A DNA stretch of 49,150 nucleotides, taken from NCBI GenBank assembly GCA_037128705.1, contig JBAXVX010000029.1, positions 1 to 49,150 of the forward strand, read 5' to 3'. The DNA comes from CAIVAT01 sp037128705. GTDB lineage: Bacteria; Bacteroidota; Bacteroidia; Bacteroidales; FEN-979. The position numbers and the translations under genes were made by a program. The number at the start of each line of letters is the position of its first letter. Position 1 is the stretch's first letter. The notes beneath the pieces are model-generated. The model was not told the origin of the DNA and searched no databases. It worked only from the letters and a program-made list of their open reading frames with translations. Shown here in pieces: positions 28,703 to 37,486 of this stretch.

Positions 28703-28754
28703 GGAAAATCAATTGAATAAATACCCCAACCAACTAAACCAACAAAAATCAGAT

Positions 28755-31202
28755 ATGAAAAAAAGCATTCTATTATTGATCTGCCTTGTGCTCGCGGGAT
28801 TACAGGGTTTTTCACAAACAACCATCGCCGAGGCAAGGGCCATGCCATTGGGCTCAACCGTTACAGTTCGTGGTATTGTTACCAATGGATCAGAATTGGG
28901 CATTATCAGGTACCTTCAGGATGGTACCGCGGGCATTGCAGCTTACGGATCCAAAGTAACCGCCATCGTGCGGGGCGACTCTGTAACTGTTACTGGAGTC
29001 ACCAAGAATTATAACCAGCTCCTTGAACTTGATCCTGTGTCCTCCATCACCGCCATTGCACAGAAACCTGTTCCCGATCCCATCGTGATTACGCCTGGCC
29101 AGATGAGCGAACAATATGAGGCCCAGCTGGTGAAAATGGAGAATGTTACCTTTGCCAGTGCCGGCGGGGTATTTGCCGGGAATACCAATTACAATGTCAC
29201 TGCCAACGGTGAAACAGCGCAGGTTCGTGTAAACACCAATTCGAACCTGGTTGGCCAGATCATTCCGGCAGCCCAGGTTTCTGTAATTGGCCTCTGTTCA
29301 CAGTTCGATTATAACAATCCGGACATCGGCTATCAGCTTTTGATGCGTGATAAAAATGATATTGTAAATTCCAGTTCGATCCTGTTCACCACGCCGCTTA
29401 CCATTTCAAACATCACCACCTCCTCCTTCACACTGGGTTGGAAAACGAACATCGCGGGAAGCACTGAACTTCATTATGGACGTACCCCCCAGCTGGAACT
29501 CGGATATATCAGCGGTACCGGTTCAGGAACTTCCCATTCGATTGACCTTACCGGGTTGAATCCTGCTGATCTGATTTATGTACGGGCCTTTTCTGTTGCC
29601 GCACCCGACACTGGATGGTCAGGGCTTAAACCTTTCATTACAAAATCAATCTCTTCCGGATCGATAAAAACCTATTTTACAAGACCTGTCGATACCACGG
29701 TTTCAACCGGGACCAAAGCAATCCAGATTTACCGTGCAGTGGATGATACCTGCATCGCCTATATCAACCGGGCAAAATATTCCATTGATATCGCGATTTA
29801 CAACTTCAGCATCGAAGGAATATCCAATATCCCAAATGCTTTGAATGCAGCCTTTGCACGCGGGGTTGCCGTAAGGATTGTGACCGACGGTGGAACGAAT
29901 AATTCAGCCATCCCTAAACTGGTGGCCGGCATCGGGAAAATCGCCCGCCCCGTGACCACAGGGATCATGCACAATAAATTCATGGTCATCGACGGAAATT
30001 CTTCCAATCAGAATGACCCCATTGTCTGGACCGGATCCTGCAACTGGACTGACCAGAACATCAACACCGATGCCAACAACGTCTTGTTTATACAGGATGC
30101 GAGCCTTGCCAAGGTGTATACCATTGAGTTTAATGAAATGTTTGGCTCTACCACCACTACACCAGATCCGGCCAATGCGAAATTCGGGCCGGCCAAATCA
30201 GACAATACACCCCATGACCTGATTATCGGCGTAAGACCAATTGAGGTGTTTTTCAGCCCCAGCGATGGTGTAAACCAACAGATTGTCAACCACATCGCAA
30301 CTGCCGACAATGATATCGAAATAGGGACGATGCTGATTACCAGGAAAATTATCAGCGATGCCATCCTGGCAAAATTTGAAGAGGGCGTCGATGCCCGGGT
30401 GATCATTTCAAACCCTGCAACTTCTGATGCAACCGTGGTAGCCAATCTTGGCGCCGGCCTTGGCAACCAGTTCAGAAAATATGATGAACAGGGTTTGCTT
30501 CACAGTAAAGCGATGATCATTGACCAGTCGAACATCGCTTCCGATCCGTTTGTATGGACCGGGTCGCACAACTGGAGTGATGCTGCCAATGTCAGCAATG
30601 ATGAAAATTCGATCGTGATCCATGATGCCCTCATCAGCAACCTTTACTACCAGGAATTTAAAAAACGCTATGACCTGGCTATTCCCGTGAGCGATCATCC
30701 TGTTCTGGATCTTGGACCTGATACAACCGTTGTGGCCGGTGATACTGTAACCCTCGATGCCAAACAGTTCGACACCTACACCTGGTCAACAGGAGATTTA
30801 ACACAGATTATCAAAGTTGATTCTTCAGGTACAGGATTTGGCGTAAAAAAGATTTATTGCCGTGTCACCAATCAGTATGGAATCCAATCAGATACAATTC
30901 GCATCACCTTCAGGGCATTCGGCCCGGGCATCAACGAGCAGAATGCGCTCATCTCCAAACTTTCGGTTTATCCGAACCCATCCACCGGTTCTTTCAACCT
31001 GGGATTCACTGCAAAACAAAGTGAAGCGATCAGTGTTGACCTTTTGAGTTTTGATGGCCGGATTGTCTGGCAAACAACAGCAACTACCCTTACAGGATTA
31101 AATACGATCAGGGTTCAGGATCTGAAGATGCCATCCGGAATATACCTGGTTCGGTTAAAGACATCAGCAGGAGACCTGACAAAAAAATTAATGGTTAAGT
31201 AA
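28755..31202 (+). CDS. T9SS-secreted phospholipase D-like protein
   Basis: An 815-residue secreted protein. The open frame reaches back into the receptor gene, but ATG 28755 gives a clear signal peptide (MKKSILLLICLVLAGLQGFSQ, cleaved after about 21). An OB-fold-like N-domain follows (about 22-205, GSTVTVRGIVTNGSELG), then a fibronectin-III-like domain (about 212-300). The catalytic part has two HKD motifs, HNKFMVIDG (about 405) and HSKAMIIDQ (about 582), each followed by WTGSCNWT or WTGSHNWS, as in PLD-superfamily phosphodiesterases and nucleases. An Ig-like segment and a T9SS type A domain (about 733-815) end the protein. It should hydrolyse phosphodiester bonds (DNA or phospholipid) outside the cell. 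Pairing with the receptor upstream suggests linked degradation and uptake, as an inference. Confidence 0.88.
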   Translation: MKKSILLLICLVLAGLQGFSQTTIAEARAMPLGSTVTVRGIVTNGSELGIIRYLQDGTAGIAAYGSKVTAIVRGDSVTVTGVTKNYNQLLELDPVSSITAIAQKPVPDPIVITPGQMSEQYEAQLVKMENVTFASAGGVFAGNTNYNVTANGETAQVRVNTNSNLVGQIIPAAQVSVIGLCSQFDYNNPDIGYQLLMRDKNDIVNSSSILFTTPLTISNITTSSFTLGWKTNIAGSTELHYGRTPQLELGYISGTGSGTSHSIDLTGLNPADLIYVRAFSVAAPDTGWSGLKPFITKSISSGSIKTYFTRPVDTTVSTGTKAIQIYRAVDDTCIAYINRAKYSIDIAIYNFSIEGISNIPNALNAAFARGVAVRIVTDGGTNNSAIPKLVAGIGKIARPVTTGIMHNKFMVIDGNSSNQNDPIVWTGSCNWTDQNINTDANNVLFIQDASLAKVYTIEFNEMFGSTTTTPDPANAKFGPAKSDNTPHDLIIGVRPIEVFFSPSDGVNQQIVNHIATADNDIEIGTMLITRKIISDAILAKFEEGVDARVIISNPATSDATVVANLGAGLGNQFRKYDEQGLLHSKAMIIDQSNIASDPFVWTGSHNWSDAANVSNDENSIVIHDALISNLYYQEFKKRYDLAIPVSDHPVLDLGPDTTVVAGDTVTLDAKQFDTYTWSTGDLTQIIKVDSSGTGFGVKKIYCRVTNQYGIQSDTIRITFRAFGPGINEQNALISKLSVYPNPSTGSFNLGFTAKQSEAISVDLLSFDGRIVWQTTATTLTGLNTIRVQDLKMPSGIYLVRLKTSAGDLTKKLMVK

Positions 31203-31208
31203 GTATGT

Positions 31209-31242
31209 ATGGGGAGTCGATACAATACCGGCTCCCCATTTT
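31209..31242 (+). terminator. Intrinsic terminator after the PLD-like gene
   Basis: Eight-bp stem ATGGGGAG / CTCCCCAT followed by TTTTCG, 7 bp after the stop codon. Confidence 0.75.
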
Positions 31243-31245
31243 CGT

Positions 31246-31253
31246 TATCTTTG
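31246..31253 (+). promoter_or_regulatory. -7 box TATCTTTG of the glycosyltransferase gene
   Basis: TAnnTTTG 32 bp before the GTG start at 31286, directly after the terminator. Confidence 0.6.
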
Positions 31254-31285
31254 GGCCTTAGTATTCACATTTAAAACATCCGTTT

Positions 31286-32026
31286 GTGTCAGATTGCCTG
31301 GTAATCATCCCTACCTATAATGAGAAGGATAATATTGAACGCATTGTTCGTAAGGTGTTTTCCCTGCCAAAGGAATTCGATCTGCTCATTGTAGAAGACA
31401 ATTCACCTGATGGAACAGCGGCTATTGTTAAGTCGTTGCTGCCCATCTTCCCCGACCGGCTTTTTATAGAAGAACGCAAAGGGAAACTCGGATTGGGTAC
31501 CGCCTATATTCATGGGTTTAAATGGGCGTTGAAGCGTAATTATGATTTCATTTTTGAGATGGATGCCGATTTTTCTCATAACCCCGATGATTTGCTGGTG
31601 CTCTATGATGCTGCAAAGAACAGGGGAGGCGACCTGGTGATTGGTTCACGGTATATCACCGGTGTGAATGTCGTGAATTGGCCAATGGGAAGGGTGTTGA
31701 TGTCGTATGTCGCATCGATCTATGTTCGTTTTGTTACCCGCATGAAGGTGATGGATACAACGGCCGGCTTCAAATGCTATTCAAGAAAAGTATTGGAAAC
31801 CATTGATTTGAATAAAGTCCGGTTTACAGGATATGCCTTCCAGATAGAGATGAAATACACCGCCTGGAGACTTGGTTTCAAAATCATTGAAGTTCCGATC
31901 ATCTTTACAGATCGTACCCTTGGCGAATCAAAAATGAGCAAAGGAATCTTTCGGGAAGCCGTGTTGGGGGTTATCAGCCTTCGCTGGCGGAGCCTGTTTG
32001 AAAAGCGTAAACCCCTTCCCAAATAA
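31286..32026 (+). CDS. Polyprenol-phosphate mannosyltransferase-like GT2
   Basis: A 246-residue family 2 glycosyltransferase resembling dolichol-phosphate mannose synthase (DPM1/Ppm1 type). It has the GT-A entry CLVIIPTYNEKDNIE, VEDNSPDGT, the DXD metal site in FEMDADFSHNP, and VIGSRYITG plus DTTAGFKCYSR, which are typical of this family. No C-terminal membrane helices are present, so it is the short soluble or peripheral form. It would transfer a sugar from a nucleotide sugar to polyprenyl phosphate for protein or glycan glycosylation. The start is GTG; no in-frame ATG gives a complete N-terminus. Dihydroorotase follows 92 bp downstream. Confidence 0.88.
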   Translation: MSDCLVIIPTYNEKDNIERIVRKVFSLPKEFDLLIVEDNSPDGTAAIVKSLLPIFPDRLFIEERKGKLGLGTAYIHGFKWALKRNYDFIFEMDADFSHNPDDLLVLYDAAKNRGGDLVIGSRYITGVNVVNWPMGRVLMSYVASIYVRFVTRMKVMDTTAGFKCYSRKVLETIDLNKVRFTGYAFQIEMKYTAWRLGFKIIEVPIIFTDRTLGESKMSKGIFREAVLGVISLRWRSLFEKRKPLPK

Positions 32027-32118
32027 ACTTCAAAACGGTATTCCTTTACAATCAGAAGTCTCATTCCCTGTGTGAGCGTACGGATAATTAAAGCTTTAGC
32101 AGATTAAACGACCAATAC

Positions 32119-33474
32119 ATGAATAGTTGCTATTATATTCATAACGCGCTGATTGTAAATGAAAATCAAAAGTTTTCGGGTGCTGTATTGGTTCAGGGGG
32201 GCCGGATTGCCGAAATTTTCCATGGAAAAGCTCCCGATGGTTTTGCGATGCCGGCAGGCACTGTCGCAGTGGATGCCAGGGGAAAGTACCTGTTACCAGG
32301 GGTGATCGACGACCATGTTCATTTTCGCGAGCCGGGGCTGACCAGTAAGGGAGACTTGTACTCCGAAAGCAAAGCTGCTGTTGCCGGGGGCGTGACCTCT
32401 TATATGGAGATGCCCAATACAAAGCCGAATGCCACTACTATTGACCTTCTTGAAGAAAAATACGCGCTCGCATCAACAAAATCGATGGCCAACTATTCCT
32501 TTTTCCTCGGTGCCACCAACGACAACCTTGCTGAGATAAAAAAGGCAGATCCGACAAAGATTTGCGGATTGAAATTGTTCATGGGGGCCTCCACGGGAAA
32601 TATGCTGGTGGATAATCCCGAAAGCCTTGATGCCATCTTTGAAAATTCACCCTTGCTTATCGGCGTTCATGCCGAAGAAGAATCCATCGTTCAGCATAAC
32701 CTCAGTCAGTTCAGGGCGCAGTTTGGTGAAAATATTCCTGTTGCGATGCATCCGCTGATCCGCAGTGAAGAAGCATGCTTTACCTCTTCAGAAAAAGCGG
32801 TGGGCCTGGCGAAAAAACACAAGGCACGCCTGCACCTGATGCATCTTTCAACGGCCAGTGAACTTTCCCTGTTGCAGAATGATCTTCCGCTTTCGGAAAA
32901 AAGAATTACGGGTGAAGTTTGTATTCACCACCTTTGGTTTGATGACCGCGACTACCCTGACCTGGGATCCAGTATCAAATGGAACCCGGCCATCAAAACC
33001 GGTAAAGACCGCCAGGGATTGATGGAGGGATTACTCAACAATAAGATTGACATCATTGCCACCGACCATGCCCCGCACCTGGAGTCGGAAAAGCATAATC
33101 TCTATATGGAATGCCCTTCGGGCGGCCCGCTCGTTCAGCATTCCCTCGTTGCCATGATGGGATTTTTCCAGCTTGGGAAAATTTCGATGGAGAAAATTGT
33201 GGAAAAAATGTCTCATGGTCCTGCCATTCTTTACCGTATGCCCGACAGGGGATTTATCCGCAAGGGATATTGTGCTGACCTGGTACTGGTCGATCCGGAT
33301 GATCCATGGGTTGTAGAAAAAGAAAATATTTTATACAAGTGCAAATGGTCCCCGTTCGAAGGGGTGACATTTAAATCGCGGGTTACCCACACATGGGTGA
33401 ACGGACATCTCCTCTTTGACCAGGGACGGTTCGATGAAAAATTCAAAGGTCAGCGTTTGACGTTTAACTCATAA
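32119..33474 (+). CDS. pyrC: Dihydroorotase
   Basis: A 451-residue zinc amidohydrolase that closes carbamoyl-aspartate to dihydroorotate in pyrimidine synthesis. Metal-site motifs are DHVHFREPGL (about 63-72), the GVHAEEE histidine, a HLMHLST segment and ATDHAPHLESEKH (about 313-325). Length and motif order fit type I dihydroorotases; allantoinase is the nearest alternative and is less likely without purine-catabolism neighbours. The ATG lies after a 92-bp gap from the glycosyltransferase, and a lipoprotein gene follows at 34 bp. Confidence 0.9.
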   Translation: MNSCYYIHNALIVNENQKFSGAVLVQGGRIAEIFHGKAPDGFAMPAGTVAVDARGKYLLPGVIDDHVHFREPGLTSKGDLYSESKAAVAGGVTSYMEMPNTKPNATTIDLLEEKYALASTKSMANYSFFLGATNDNLAEIKKADPTKICGLKLFMGASTGNMLVDNPESLDAIFENSPLLIGVHAEEESIVQHNLSQFRAQFGENIPVAMHPLIRSEEACFTSSEKAVGLAKKHKARLHLMHLSTASELSLLQNDLPLSEKRITGEVCIHHLWFDDRDYPDLGSSIKWNPAIKTGKDRQGLMEGLLNNKIDIIATDHAPHLESEKHNLYMECPSGGPLVQHSLVAMMGFFQLGKISMEKIVEKMSHGPAILYRMPDRGFIRKGYCADLVLVDPDDPWVVEKENILYKCKWSPFEGVTFKSRVTHTWVNGHLLFDQGRFDEKFKGQRLTFNS

Positions 33475-33508
33475 TTTTATCAACCAGATCGGAAAAACAA
33501 GGTACCCA

Positions 33509-33955
33509 ATGAAAAAGAATCTGCTCCTCCTCCCGCTTTTTATTTTTATTCTTTCTTCATGCCGGTTTGAACATAAGGTAGTTGAAGAAACGTACGATGA
33601 TGGCACACCGAAACGGGTTTGCATCTACCTTGGCAAAGGGGAAGGTCGTGAACTGATCAAAGAAACCACCTATTATGCCAACAAACAGGCCCAGATGGAG
33701 GGGACGTACAAGGATAACAAGCGCGATGGCCGCTGGACTTACTTCTACGAGAATGGGAAACTCTGGAGCGATGGTCAGTTCGTGAAAGGTAAATCGGATG
33801 GTAAAAGAACCACCTATTTTGAGAATGGAAAGGTTCGCTATGAAGGATTCTATAAAGAAGATATGCGCGTTGGAAAATGGCGTTTCTTTGATGAAAATGG
33901 CCGGCTGCTGCAGGAAGTCGATTACTCGGCACCCCCCAAGGAAACCAAACCGTAA
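33509..33955 (+). CDS. MORN-type repeat lipoprotein
   Basis: A 148-residue lipoprotein. The signal ends ILSSC, giving lipidation at Cys18. The mature part carries three or more repeats of the form MEGTYKDNKRDGRWTYFYENGKL, related to MORN/YwqK repeats (GxYxxxxxxGxWxxYxxNG). In annotation pipelines such proteins are often named toxin-antitoxin YwqK family antitoxin, but no toxin is present and the lipoprotein signal argues for an envelope protein. The exact function is unknown. It lies 34 bp after pyrC on the same strand and is probably co-transcribed. Confidence 0.8.
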   Translation: MKKNLLLLPLFIFILSSCRFEHKVVEETYDDGTPKRVCIYLGKGEGRELIKETTYYANKQAQMEGTYKDNKRDGRWTYFYENGKLWSDGQFVKGKSDGKRTTYFENGKVRYEGFYKEDMRVGKWRFFDENGRLLQEVDYSAPPKETKP

Positions 33956-33988
33956 AACGGTCAACGCTATTCAGGCGTGGACATTTTG

Positions 33989-34035
33989 TCACGTGTCACG
34001 CGTCACGCGTCACGACCTTTCACCTTGTCACCTTC
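33989..34035. repeat. Heptamer plus octamer repeat at a convergent junction
   Basis: TCACGTG, TCACGCG, TCACGCG, TCACGAC (33989-34016) then TCACCTTG, TCACCTTC (34020-34035). The array ends at the base before the stop codon of the minus-strand EEP gene, and joins the 7-bp and 8-bp families in one place. Confidence 0.85.
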
Positions 34036-35046
34036 TTAATATTTCACCACCGTATACACTGGCAGGTGATCGCTGAAACCGCCGAAGTAATCCTTTGATC
34101 CTGCAGTGCGGTTGGGAACCATCTCTCCCTTTTTGTTTTTATACAGGATCCAGTCAGGCTTGAAGATAAAGGAGTAGGGGGCCTCGATCACAGCGCCCTT
34201 ACGCTTTTTTAACAACATGTTCCCGGAGACGATAAACTGATCAAAAACATCCCAGTCCTTATAATAGATCGTGCCTTCACCCTGCAAAAACCGTTCGTAC
34301 ATCAGGTTATATAGTCCGGATTGGGAAATAAGGTTCTTTGGTGCGGCGGCGCCAAGAATTTCAGAGAGGCTTTTATTGTTTGGCTCATCATTAAAATCAC
34401 CCATGATGATCAGGTTGGCCCGGGGATTCCTTGCAAGAAGTGAATCTGTGAGATGCCTGAGCGTTGAAGCATTTTCGATTCGCTGGGCCTCTGTCTCACT
34501 TTCCCCGCCGGAACGTGATTTCCAATGATTGACAAACAGGTGGAATGTGTCCTTTTTTGCATCGGCAAGTTTTACATAAAGCAATGCACGGGTTTTAAAG
34601 GAGGCCGATGGGAAAGCCCTGTGACCTATATACTTGAGCACATCCTTCCTGAAAAGAAGCGCAACGTCAATGCCCCTTGGATCACTGCCTTCTTCAAGAA
34701 TGGCCTGGTATTTTCCCTTGCCGAGTCCCGATTTTGTGATGAGGTCGTTGAGCACCCCGATGTTTTCGACTTCGGCAAGCCCTACCACCGCGGGAAGATT
34801 GATGCTGTCGATGGCGATAAGCACCCGCGAGATATTTTCAATTTTCCGCTGATACCGCTCACTGTTCCATGCCACTTTGGAGGAGGGCAAAAAATCTTCA
34901 TCGTTTTTTCCCGGATCATCGATGGTGTCAAAGAAGTTTTCGGTGTTGTAAAAGACAATCTTAAACTGGTTACCTCTGTTTTTCTGGGCTATTCCATTAA
35001 AACAAAAAAGCAAAAGGAGAATCAAAAGACCAAGGAACTTATTCAT
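34036..35046 (-). CDS. Exported endonuclease/exonuclease/phosphatase-family protein
   Basis: A 336-residue EEP-fold metal-dependent phosphodiesterase. ATG 35046 is chosen because it gives a clean signal peptide (MNKFLGLLILLLLFCFNGIAQ); longer starts add nine residues. Catalytic motifs are FYNTENFFD, GLAEVEN (the metal-binding Glu), NHWKSRSGG, MGDFNDEP and SDHLPVY (the general-base His). Substrates in this fold range from DNA to phosphoinositides and sphingomyelin, and the sequence does not decide which. Export suggests extracellular or periplasmic phosphate-ester breakdown. A terminator separates it from the upstream coiled-coil lipoprotein gene. Confidence 0.88.
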   Translation of the reverse strand: MNKFLGLLILLLLFCFNGIAQKNRGNQFKIVFYNTENFFDTIDDPGKNDEDFLPSSKVAWNSERYQRKIENISRVLIAIDSINLPAVVGLAEVENIGVLNDLITKSGLGKGKYQAILEEGSDPRGIDVALLFRKDVLKYIGHRAFPSASFKTRALLYVKLADAKKDTFHLFVNHWKSRSGGESETEAQRIENASTLRHLTDSLLARNPRANLIIMGDFNDEPNNKSLSEILGAAAPKNLISQSGLYNLMYERFLQGEGTIYYKDWDVFDQFIVSGNMLLKKRKGAVIEAPYSFIFKPDWILYKNKKGEMVPNRTAGSKDYFGGFSDHLPVYTVVKY

Positions 35047-35078
35047 AAAGTACATGTTTAAAACCGGAGGCAAAGATC

Positions 35079-35112
35079 AAAAAAAAAGGGGCTCCCTTTA
35101 CGAGGCCCCTCT
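35079..35112 (-). terminator. Intrinsic terminator of the coiled-coil lipoprotein gene
   Basis: On the minus strand, AGGGGC and GCCCCT arms with a 12-nt interior loop are followed by a run of nine T. It lies 19-52 bp after the stop of the gene at 35131. Confidence 0.75.
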
Positions 35113-35130
35113 TTATTCTTTTAGTGATGG

Positions 35131-35982
35131 TTAATCAACTACGATCACCAGGTATTTTGAGTTTGCCCAGAATGACTTGTAGTCAAGTATCTGCAATGCC
35201 TGGATCACCTTCTTGTCGCCGGTGAATTTATAGGCGCTCGATGGGTGATTCGACAGGATCTTTGCCTTTTTGGAGAGGATCGAGATTTCGGTCACCTTGC
35301 GGATATCGATCTTGGTGAAAAGATCTTTGTTGAAATCTGAAAGGATTTCACCGCTTTTAATCACCTGGCTTTTCTTGAGTTCCTTGTTGGTTCCGATTAC
35401 ATAATAAGCTGTGTTCAGGGCTTCATCCTGTGAAGCGATGGTCTGGCTCTGGTTGTTGATCTGCGATCCCTGGTCTTTCACCGTACGGGATAAAGTATCA
35501 ATTTTGAGATTGGCAATTTCGAATGAGGCATTGAGTTTTGCCAGCTTTGTACGCAGATCTTCAATCTGTGAAGCTTTATCAGCCAGGTCCTTGTTGAGCC
35601 GGTCAACCATTTTATTCAGTTCATCAACCTTCATGTTGGCATGTTTCAGCTTTTTGGAAAGGGCATTGATGGTCTCCTTGTTCTTCTGCATCAGGCCGTA
35701 GATGGTCTGGATATCATTCTTGATCTGTTCCTTTGCGGAGAGTTTCAATTCACCACCACGGTCCGTGGTCAGGTTGATGATGTTTTCTTTTTGTTTAATC
35801 GTATCCAGCGTGCCCTGGATGTCGTTGATGGAGCGGATGAATTCGTTGATGGCTTCATCTTTTTGCATGGTTTGGCTCAGCAGACTGTCGGATTTGGCCT
35901 GCAATTCCTGGGCTTTTTTCTCAGCTGCACGACCGCAGGAGAGAAATACCGGGATCAATAAAAGCAAAAAATACTTTTTCAT
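35131..35982 (-). CDS. Coiled-coil surface lipoprotein
   Basis: A 283-residue lipoprotein with signal LLLIPVFLSCG and lipidation at Cys16. Residues about 20-200 are almost entirely heptad-patterned, forming a long coiled coil rich in Lys, Asp and Asn. The C-terminal 80 residues (from about VIGTNKELKK to YLVIVVD) form a compact domain found in a conserved Bacteroidota family. Some members are annotated as Cbp1-type collagen-binding adhesins; that link is from memory and is weak. It could equally be a structural periplasmic spacer. A minus-strand -7 box TAATTTTG lies at 36006-36013, and an intrinsic terminator follows, so it is monocistronic. Confidence 0.75.
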   Translation of the reverse strand: MKKYFLLLLIPVFLSCGRAAEKKAQELQAKSDSLLSQTMQKDEAINEFIRSINDIQGTLDTIKQKENIINLTTDRGGELKLSAKEQIKNDIQTIYGLMQKNKETINALSKKLKHANMKVDELNKMVDRLNKDLADKASQIEDLRTKLAKLNASFEIANLKIDTLSRTVKDQGSQINNQSQTIASQDEALNTAYYVIGTNKELKKSQVIKSGEILSDFNKDLFTKIDIRKVTEISILSKKAKILSNHPSSAYKFTGDKKVIQALQILDYKSFWANSKYLVIVVD

Positions 35983-36005
35983 TTGATTGGGTTTTATTTT
36001 TTTTG

Positions 36006-36013
36006 CAAAATTA
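36006..36013 (-). promoter_or_regulatory. -7 box TAATTTTG of the coiled-coil lipoprotein gene
   Basis: Minus-strand TAnnTTTG 23 bp before the ATG at 35982. Confidence 0.55.
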
Positions 36014-36183
36014 ATGATAAATTTAGAAATATTCTAATAAACAATATTTTCTGCAAGGTACACTCCTTTATTGACCAATCTTTTACATAATTATCGATAA
36101 TATTTGTACAATTCACACCTGTCAAAAACACCCTGCATCCTGAACTTAGGAAAGTAGCATTAACTTTACCAAAAATATGAGGA

Positions 36184-37461
36184 ATGAACAATCCAGTTAA
36201 AATTATCCTGAAACCAGGAAAAGAGGCCGCCGTTAAAAGATTTCATCCCTGGATTTTTTCAGGAGCCATTGATAAAACAGAAGGAGCCCCCCGTGAAGGG
36301 GATGTCATCGAAGTGCTGAGTGCGAGAAGAGAATTCCTGGCTTTGGGACACTACCTGCCGGGATCCATTGCAGTGAAGATGTTTTCATTTGAAAAGGCCG
36401 ATGTTAATGATGGTTTCTGGAAATCGAAACTGAAAGCTGCCTGGCAATTCAGGGCAAGCCTTGGTCTTATCGAGGGAAATGTCGCCGATGCCTACCGTTT
36501 GGTCTTTTCTGAAGGTGATCTTTTGCCGGGCCTGATCATTGATTATTACAACGGGGTGGCCGTGATCCAGGCGCACTCTGTCGGGATGCACCGCCTGCTG
36601 CCTGTTTTTACCGATGCCCTCCGCGAATTATATGGCGAAAAGCTGATTGCGGTGTACGACAAGAGTTCCGAAACCATGGAGAAGTCCAAACTCATAACCC
36701 GCAATTCCAAACTTTTTCTGAAGACGCCCGACTCCTCCCATCGTTCCGTTATTTCTCAATCAGTCAGGGCAGAAGCTACAGAAGCCGGACTGACGGATCA
36801 TTTTATCTTTGGATCATCGGGCCCGGTTGGGATTACTGAAACCGGCCACCGGTTTTCTGTGGATTTTATCCGGGGCCAGAAAACAGGTTTTTTCCTTGAT
36901 CAGCGCGGAAACCGCATGTTTGCCCAATTTTATGCGAAAGATAAAAAGGTGCTGAATGCATTCTGTTATTCCGGCGCATTTTCTGTCTATGCCTTGAAAG
37001 GAGGCGCATCCATGGTGCATTCCGTTGACAGTTCCAGGATGGCTATTGAATGGACCGAAGAGAACCTCCGCCTGAATGGTTGTGACCCGGGCCGCCATAA
37101 ATCGTTTGTGGCTGATATTAAGAGGCACCTTGTCGAAACAGGGGAGAAGTACGATATGATTATTCTCGATCCGCCCGCCTTTGCAAAAACGCATCATGTC
37201 ACCAACAATGCATTGCATGCCTATGTCCATATCAATGCAGAGGCGATGAAACGAATGACTCCTGGTGGAATTTTATTTACCTTTTCCTGCTCCCAGCCGA
37301 TTTCAAGAGATATGTTCCGGTCGGCCATTCAGTCGGCTGCCATTGAAACCGGGCGCCAGGTAAGAATTTTGCATCAGCTTTCACAAGGACCCGATCACCC
37401 GGTCGACATTTGTCATCCTGAAGGAGAATACCTGAAAGGATTGATTCTGGAGGTAAACTGA
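36184..37461 (+). CDS. rlmI: Class I rRNA methyltransferase, RlmI-like
   Basis: A 425-residue SAM-dependent methyltransferase. It has an N-terminal PUA-type RNA-binding domain (ILKPGKEAAVKRFHPWIFSGAI region), then an EEHD-like linker and the catalytic Rossmann domain with LNAFCYSGAFS (about 256) and the active segments LDPPAFAK (about 328) and FSCSQPIS (about 363). The order fits 23S rRNA cytosine-5 methyltransferases of the RlmI family. It is about 30 residues longer than the usual 395. Extra sequence around residues 168-190 contains two TCCAAAC heptamers spaced 21 bp apart and may be a repeat-derived insertion. The upstream gap of about 200 bp is AT-rich; no clear promoter was seen. Confidence 0.88.
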   Translation: MNNPVKIILKPGKEAAVKRFHPWIFSGAIDKTEGAPREGDVIEVLSARREFLALGHYLPGSIAVKMFSFEKADVNDGFWKSKLKAAWQFRASLGLIEGNVADAYRLVFSEGDLLPGLIIDYYNGVAVIQAHSVGMHRLLPVFTDALRELYGEKLIAVYDKSSETMEKSKLITRNSKLFLKTPDSSHRSVISQSVRAEATEAGLTDHFIFGSSGPVGITETGHRFSVDFIRGQKTGFFLDQRGNRMFAQFYAKDKKVLNAFCYSGAFSVYALKGGASMVHSVDSSRMAIEWTEENLRLNGCDPGRHKSFVADIKRHLVETGEKYDMIILDPPAFAKTHHVTNNALHAYVHINAEAMKRMTPGGILFTFSCSQPISRDMFRSAIQSAAIETGRQVRILHQLSQGPDHPVDICHPEGEYLKGLILEVN

Positions 37462-37486
37462 AAATAGTTCGTCGAATGGGTCGTGG

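Noticed and set aside
28587..28754. N-terminal extension of the PLD-like protein
   Set aside because: It overlaps the end of the TonB receptor gene in another frame and would hide the clear signal peptide starting at 28755.
33509..33955. Toxin-antitoxin YwqK antitoxin
   Set aside because: The name comes from weak repeat similarity; there is a lipoprotein signal and no adjacent toxin.
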